7,718 nt of DNA from an uncultured Acetobacteraceae bacterium (GTDB taxonomy: Bacteria; Pseudomonadota; Alphaproteobacteria; Acetobacterales; Acetobacteraceae): contig CALNAL010000070.1 in the NCBI GenBank assembly GCA_937874445.1, forward strand, positions 1 through 7,718, written 5' to 3'. The notes under the pieces were generated by a model. The model saw only the letters and a list, made by a program, of their open reading frames with translations, was not told where the DNA came from and ran no database searches. This document shows positions 5,212-7,718 of this stretch, piece by piece; the first letter of the stretch is position 1, and every line of letters starts with the position of its first letter. A program made the position numbers and the translations under genes.

Positions 5212-5420
5212 GCCGTCCCCATCTCCGGCGCAACACAGGCCTGTGCCGAATCCCGGGCACGGGCGGCGCCGTTCCCCCGCCATCCCCCGGCGGAACAAGG
5301 CGCTGGCGAATGACGTTCGTGTGCCCTGACAGAACGGGGCATCCCGGCGCGGGAGATCGCGCGGCTGAAATACCGGGAAACAGTCTTCCGTTCGGCCCGT
5401 CGAACGGTCATGTTGGCCCC
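5212..5420 (+). promoter_or_regulatory. Leader of the hprK operon with a palindrome and a start-proximal hairpin
   Basis: This 209-nt gap must contain the promoter of the regulatory PTS operon. A perfect 12-nt palindrome CACAGGCCTGTG lies at 5234-5245. A perfect 7-bp hairpin CCGTTCG/CGAACGG with a GCCCGT loop lies at 5388-5407, ending 13 nt before the hprK ATG. The space between hairpin and ATG (TCATGTTGGCCCC) holds no purine-rich Shine-Dalgarno. No CTTG-N17-CTATAT promoter was found. Folding of the hairpin near the ribosome-binding area may modulate hprK translation; this is inference. Confidence 0.45.
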
Positions 5421-5843
5421 ATGCAGATCCACGCAAGCTGCGGGGCCCGCGACGGCGCGGGCGTGTTGCTGCTGGGACCGCCGGGAGCGGGGAAATCCGA
5501 CCTCCTGTTGCGGCTGCTCGACCGTGGCTTCGAGCTGGTGGCCGACGACCGCGTCGAGGTGGAGGGCCATGAGGTCTTCGCCCCGCCGGCGCTGGCCGGG
5601 CTGCTGGAGGTGCGCGGGCTCGGCCTGCTGCGCCTGCCGCACCGGCCGCGCGCCCGTCTCGCGCTGGCGGTGGAACTCGGCGTCCGCGGTGAGCGCCTGC
5701 CCGAGCCCGCCCGCCATCCGCGCTTCGGCGTGCCACAGGTCGCGCTCGACCCCTTCACCATCTCCGCCGCCCAGCGGGTCGCCCTCGCGCTCGACTGCGC
5801 CGAGGGACGGCTGACGCAGCAGGCGGGGGCCTTCGCGCCATGA
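5421..5843 (+). CDS. hprK: HPr kinase/phosphorylase, short alphaproteobacterial form
   Basis: HprK phosphorylates HPr on a regulatory serine with ATP or pyrophosphate and removes that phosphate, tuning flow through the phosphotransferase chain. This 140-residue protein corresponds only to the C-terminal catalytic domain; Firmicute HprK is about 310 residues, while the short form is normal in alphaproteobacteria. Visible motifs: Walker A G-P-P-G-A-G-K-S (19-26), V-A-D-D-R (40-44) and the HprK signature E-V-R-G-L-G (63-68). The ATG at 5421 aligns the N-terminus M-Q-I-H-A-S-C with family members; no GTG or TTG lies in frame nearby upstream, and no clear Shine-Dalgarno is present. The stop overlaps the rapZ start as ATGA (5840-5843), indicating coupling. 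The target serine is present in HPr encoded downstream. Upstream, the ChvG/ChvI-type two-component genes that commonly precede hprK are absent, replaced by a dehydrogenase. Confidence 0.93.
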   Translation: MQIHASCGARDGAGVLLLGPPGAGKSDLLLRLLDRGFELVADDRVEVEGHEVFAPPALAGLLEVRGLGLLRLPHRPRARLALAVELGVRGERLPEPARHPRFGVPQVALDPFTISAAQRVALALDCAEGRLTQQAGAFAP

Positions 5844-6805
5844 GTTCCTCCCCTGCCGTGCCGGAGGAGGCCGAACCCTCGCCGGTTCTGCTGGTCACCG
5901 GGCTGTCCGGGGCCGGCAAGTCCTCGATCCTGCACGCGCTGGAGGACCTCGGCTTCGAGGCGATCGACAACCCGCCGCTGCACATGCTCGAGACCCTGAT
6001 CGGCACCGGACCGGACCGGCGGCGCCTGGCGGTGGGGGTGGATTGCCGCACCCGCGGCTTCAACGCCGAGGAGGTGGTGCAGACCCTGGCGCGGCTGCGG
6101 CGCGACCCCGGCCTGCGCCCCGAGCTGATCTTCGCCTGGGCCGAGGATTCGGTGCTGCAGCGCCGCTATACCGAGACGCGCCGGCGCCACCCCCTCTCGC
6201 CGCACGGGCGCGTCGCCGAGGGCATCACCAAGGAGCAGGCCCTCACCGCGCCGCTGCGCGAGGCGGCCGACCTGGTGGTGGATACCTCCGACCTGCCCCT
6301 GCCCGCGCTGCGCCAGCTCATCGAGGTCCGCTACGGCGGCGAGACCGGCAGCTCGGCGCTGGAGGGGCTCTCGGTCAGCCTGGTCTCCTTCGCCTTCCCG
6401 GCGGGGCTGCCGCGCGAGGCGGACATGGTTTTCGATGCCCGCTTCCTGCGCAATCCACATTATGTCCAGGCCCTGCGCCCCCTCACCGGCCGGGATGCCG
6501 CGGTGGGCGAGCACATCGCCGCGGACCCGGATTTTTCGGCCTTCTTCGGCGCGCTCACCGGCCTGCTCGGGCTGGTGCTGCCGCGTTTCGTGCGGGAAGG
6601 GAAAAAATACGCTACCATCGCCATCGGCTGCACGGGTGGACGGCACCGCTCCGTGTATCTCGTCGAGCGATTGGCGTCCCACTTGACCCAGGCAGGATGG
6701 CACGTGACCACGACCCATCGGGAATTGCTCCGCGAGAAACCCGCGGCCCCCTCCGGTCCGGCCACATCCGGTCCTGTCGGGCCGGGCCCGGCACAGGAGG
6801 CCTGA
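5840..6805 (+). CDS. rapZ: RapZ (YvcJ family) nucleotide-binding RNase adapter
   Basis: RapZ is a cytoplasmic P-loop protein. In E. coli it binds small RNAs GlmY/GlmZ and guides RNase E, and so controls glucosamine-6-phosphate synthase; family members bind ATP/GTP. This copy is 321 residues, against 284 in E. coli. Motifs: Walker A G-L-S-G-A-G-K-S (21-28), G-F-E-A-I-D-N-P-P (38-46), V-G-V-D-C-R-T-R (66-72), the F-A-W-A-E-D..L-Q-R-R-Y-T-E-T-R-R-R-H-P-L segment (98-119), and the C-terminal domain with D-A-R-F-L-R-N-P-H-Y (199-208), G-C-T-G-G-R-H-R-S-V (263-272) and T-H-R-E-L (292-296). The C-terminus then continues for about 25 residues of Pro/Gly/Ala/Ser, which is outside the conserved fold. 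It overlaps hprK by 4 nt and ends 8 nt before the EIIA start. Role in alphaproteobacteria, which lack recognisable GlmZ, is unsettled; the context suggests linkage of envelope-sugar control to the PTS. Confidence 0.96.
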   Translation: MSSSPAVPEEAEPSPVLLVTGLSGAGKSSILHALEDLGFEAIDNPPLHMLETLIGTGPDRRRLAVGVDCRTRGFNAEEVVQTLARLRRDPGLRPELIFAWAEDSVLQRRYTETRRRHPLSPHGRVAEGITKEQALTAPLREAADLVVDTSDLPLPALRQLIEVRYGGETGSSALEGLSVSLVSFAFPAGLPREADMVFDARFLRNPHYVQALRPLTGRDAAVGEHIAADPDFSAFFGALTGLLGLVLPRFVREGKKYATIAIGCTGGRHRSVYLVERLASHLTQAGWHVTTTHRELLREKPAAPSGPATSGPVGPGPAQEA

Positions 6806-6813
6806 GCGTCGTC

Positions 6814-7317
6814 ATGATCGGTCTCGTCCTGGTCACCCATGGTCGCCTGGCGGTGGAGATGCGCGCCGCCATGGAACATGTGGTCGGCCCCCAGCGCGGG
6901 GTGGCCACCGTCTGCGTCGGCCCCGACGACGACCTCGAGGCCCGCCGCGCCGAGGTGGCCCGCCGCATCGCCGAGGTGGATACCGGCGACGGCGTGGTGC
7001 TGCTCACCGACATGTTCGGCGGCACCCCCTCCAACCTCGCCATCTCGCAGATGGATCGCCCCGGCATCGAGGTGCTGGGAGGCATGAACCTGCCGATGCT
7101 CATCAAGCTGGCCAAGGCCCGCTCCACCCAGCCGCTGGCCGACGCGGTGGAATGCGCGGTGCAGGCCGGACGCAAATACATCGCCGCGGCCAGCCACGTG
7201 CTGCCCTCCGCCAAGCCCGCGCCGGCAGCCGACTGCTCCTGCGGCTGCGACGAGCCCACCGCCCTGTTCAACGGCGCCCGCACCCTCGCGGCCGGCGCCA
7301 AGGCCTGGAACGGATGA
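6814..7317 (+). CDS. manX: PTS EIIA component, mannose family, with Cys-bearing C-terminal tail
   Basis: A 167-residue cytoplasmic EIIA of the mannose class, which takes phosphate from HPr on a histidine. The acceptor is H9 (L-V-T-H-G, residues 6-10), followed by the typical T-D-M-F-G-G-T-P-S-N motif (65-74) and G-G-M-N-L-P-M-L (89-96). The core ends near residue 130 (K-Y-I-A-A-A-S-H-V-L); a further 37 residues follow, containing D-C-S-C-G-C-D-E-P (140-148) and a short helical end. Stand-alone EIIA of this family is usually about 130-135 residues, so the tail is extra. AGGAGG (6795-6800) lies 13 nt before the ATG, longer than ideal; no better in-frame start exists. The stop overlaps the ptsH start (ATGA, 7314-7317), so the tail is not a frameshift artefact at the junction. 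No EIIB or EIIC is adjacent, consistent with a regulatory rather than a transport role. Confidence 0.93.
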   Translation: MIGLVLVTHGRLAVEMRAAMEHVVGPQRGVATVCVGPDDDLEARRAEVARRIAEVDTGDGVVLLTDMFGGTPSNLAISQMDRPGIEVLGGMNLPMLIKLAKARSTQPLADAVECAVQAGRKYIAAASHVLPSAKPAPAADCSCGCDEPTALFNGARTLAAGAKAWNG

Positions 7318-7667
7318 CCGAGGACACGACCGGCGATACCCAAGGAAGCCTCCAGGGAAGCCCCCAGGAAAGCCCCCAGGAAAACGGGGCCGTTCCCGTT
7401 CTGACCCGCACCCTCGAGGTCTGCAACCGACGCGGCCTGCATGCTCGCGCCGCCGCCAAGTTCGTCACCCTGGCCGAGCGCTTCGGCGCCGCCGTCGAGG
7501 TGGTCAAGGACGGCCAGTCGGTCTCGGCCCGCTCGATCATGGGGCTGATGATGCTCGGCGCCGGCCGGGGCAGCTCCCTGGAACTGCGCGCCGAGGGATG
7601 GGACGCCAAGGAGGCGCTGGACGCGCTTGCCGCCCTCGTCGAGGCCGGCTTCAATGAGCAGGAGTAA
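7314..7667 (+). CDS. ptsH: HPr phosphocarrier protein with N-terminal repeat extension
   Basis: HPr relays phosphate from Enzyme I to EIIA and is a regulatory target of HprK. The 117-residue product contains a full HPr core from about residue 28: N-R-R-G-L-H-A-R-A-A-A-K-F-V (38-51) with phospho-acceptor H43 and R45, and A-R-S-I-M-G-L-M-M-L (72-81) with S74, the equivalent of Ser46, the HprK target. Ala replaces the Pro of the H-A-R-P-A motif, as is usual in nitrogen-type HPr. HPr is normally 85-90 residues; here about 28 extra N-terminal residues, Gln/Gly/Ser/Pro/Glu-rich, come from a 12-bp tandem repeat. No ATG, GTG or TTG occurs between 7314 and the core, so the extension is part of the only available frame. 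The start overlaps the EIIA stop. Only 7 genomic bases remain after the TAA; ptsI would be expected next but is cut off. Confidence 0.94.
   Translation: MTEDTTGDTQGSLQGSPQESPQENGAVPVLTRTLEVCNRRGLHARAAAKFVTLAERFGAAVEVVKDGQSVSARSIMGLMMLGAGRGSSLELRAEGWDAKEALDALAALVEAGFNEQE
7341..7388 (+). repeat. 12-bp tandem repeat within ptsH
   Basis: Four consecutive 12-bp units start at 7341, 7353, 7365 and 7377. The first three are near-identical (CAAGGAAGCCTC, CAGGGAAGCCCC, CAGGAAAGCCCC) and the fourth is half-matching (CAGGAAAACGGG). They encode Q-G-S-L, Q-G-S-P, Q-E-S-P, Q-E-N-G. Unit length is a multiple of three, so gain or loss of units changes only the length of the extension and not the frame. Confidence 0.85.
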
Positions 7668-7674
7668 CAAAATC

Positions 7675-7718
7675 CTGTCTCTTATACACATCTGACGCTG
7701 CCGACGAAGGCTTAGGTG
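7675..7718. other. Illumina Nextera adapter read-through (artefact at contig end)
   Basis: Positions 7675-7693 are the 19-bp Tn5 mosaic end CTGTCTCTTATACACATCT. Positions 7694-7707 (GACGCTGCCGACGA) complete the reverse complement of the Nextera read-1 transposase adapter. Positions 7708-7715 (AGGCTTAG) are in the i5 index slot; the reverse complement CTAAGCCT is the standard index 508. GTG at 7716-7718 begins the P5 flow-cell sequence. This is library DNA assembled onto the contig, not part of the organism and not a real transposon end. Confidence 0.99.

Noticed and set aside
4003..5736. A 577-codon open frame antisense to the dehydrogenase and the start of hprK
   Set aside because: It is compositionally extreme (Gly/Arg/Ala/His-rich), matches no family I recognise and lies wholly opposite genes with clear motifs. 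Such frames are expected opposite GC-rich coding DNA where stop codons are rare.
5408..6718. A 436-codon open frame antisense to hprK and rapZ
   Set aside because: Opposite two well-identified overlapping genes with conserved active sites; low-complexity Arg/Gly/Ala content and no plausible start signal.
1..7674. CRISPR array, prophage genes, toxin-antitoxin pair or defence system
   Set aside because: No regularly spaced direct repeats other than the 12-bp coding repeat in ptsH, and no recognisable phage, nuclease or toxin domains in any supported gene.
7675..7693. A Tn5/IS50 mosaic end as evidence of a natural transposon
   Set aside because: It is followed immediately by Nextera primer, index and P5 bases in library order, so it is a sequencing adapter.

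Overview
The window looks like the end of a draft contig from a GC-rich alphaproteobacterium. An acetic-acid-bacterium relative (Acetobacteraceae or another Rhodospirillales member) is most likely. The reasons are strong G/C preference at third codon positions, a short HPr kinase fused into an hprK-rapZ-EIIA-HPr operon, a CTTG-N17-CTATAT type promoter ahead of a tRNA gene, and a hairpin-rich intergenic cassette of a kind I recall from acetic acid bacteria. The family-level assignment is inference.

Left part (1-1912) is on the minus strand. It holds the first 47 codons of an exported protein that runs off the contig, a polytopic membrane sugar-phosphate transferase of the MraY/WecA family (lipid-linked sugar initiation for surface polysaccharide), and aroQ, the type II 3-dehydroquinate dehydratase of the shikimate pathway. 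The 211-bp gap between aroQ and the transferase carries four successive hairpins, the first overlapping the aroQ stop codon.

Middle part (1913-5211) is on the plus strand. It holds tRNA-Pro(CGG) with a good promoter, a Tat-exported cell-wall amidase of the AmiA/AmiC type, a 58-codon ORF starting at TTG behind an excellent Shine-Dalgarno, a 110-residue orphan ORF with codon use unlike its neighbours behind a palindrome-rich leader, and an NAD(P)-dependent 2-hydroxyacid dehydrogenase of the malate/L-lactate (YbiC-like) family.

Right part (5421-7667) is a tightly packed regulatory phosphotransferase operon: hprK, rapZ, an EIIA of the mannose family, and HPr. Two junctions are ATGA overlaps and the third gap is 8 bases. 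All phospho-acceptor and kinase residues are present (EIIA His9, HPr His43 and Ser74, HprK P-loop), but no sugar permease is encoded. Enzyme I would be expected just past the end. Three successive proteins carry non-standard tails: a Pro/Gly/Ala tail on RapZ, a CSCGC-bearing tail on EIIA, and a repeat-encoded N-terminal extension on HPr.

The last 44 bases (7675-7718) are not genomic. They are Illumina Nextera adapter read-through, including an i5 index. Real genome sequence ends at 7674.
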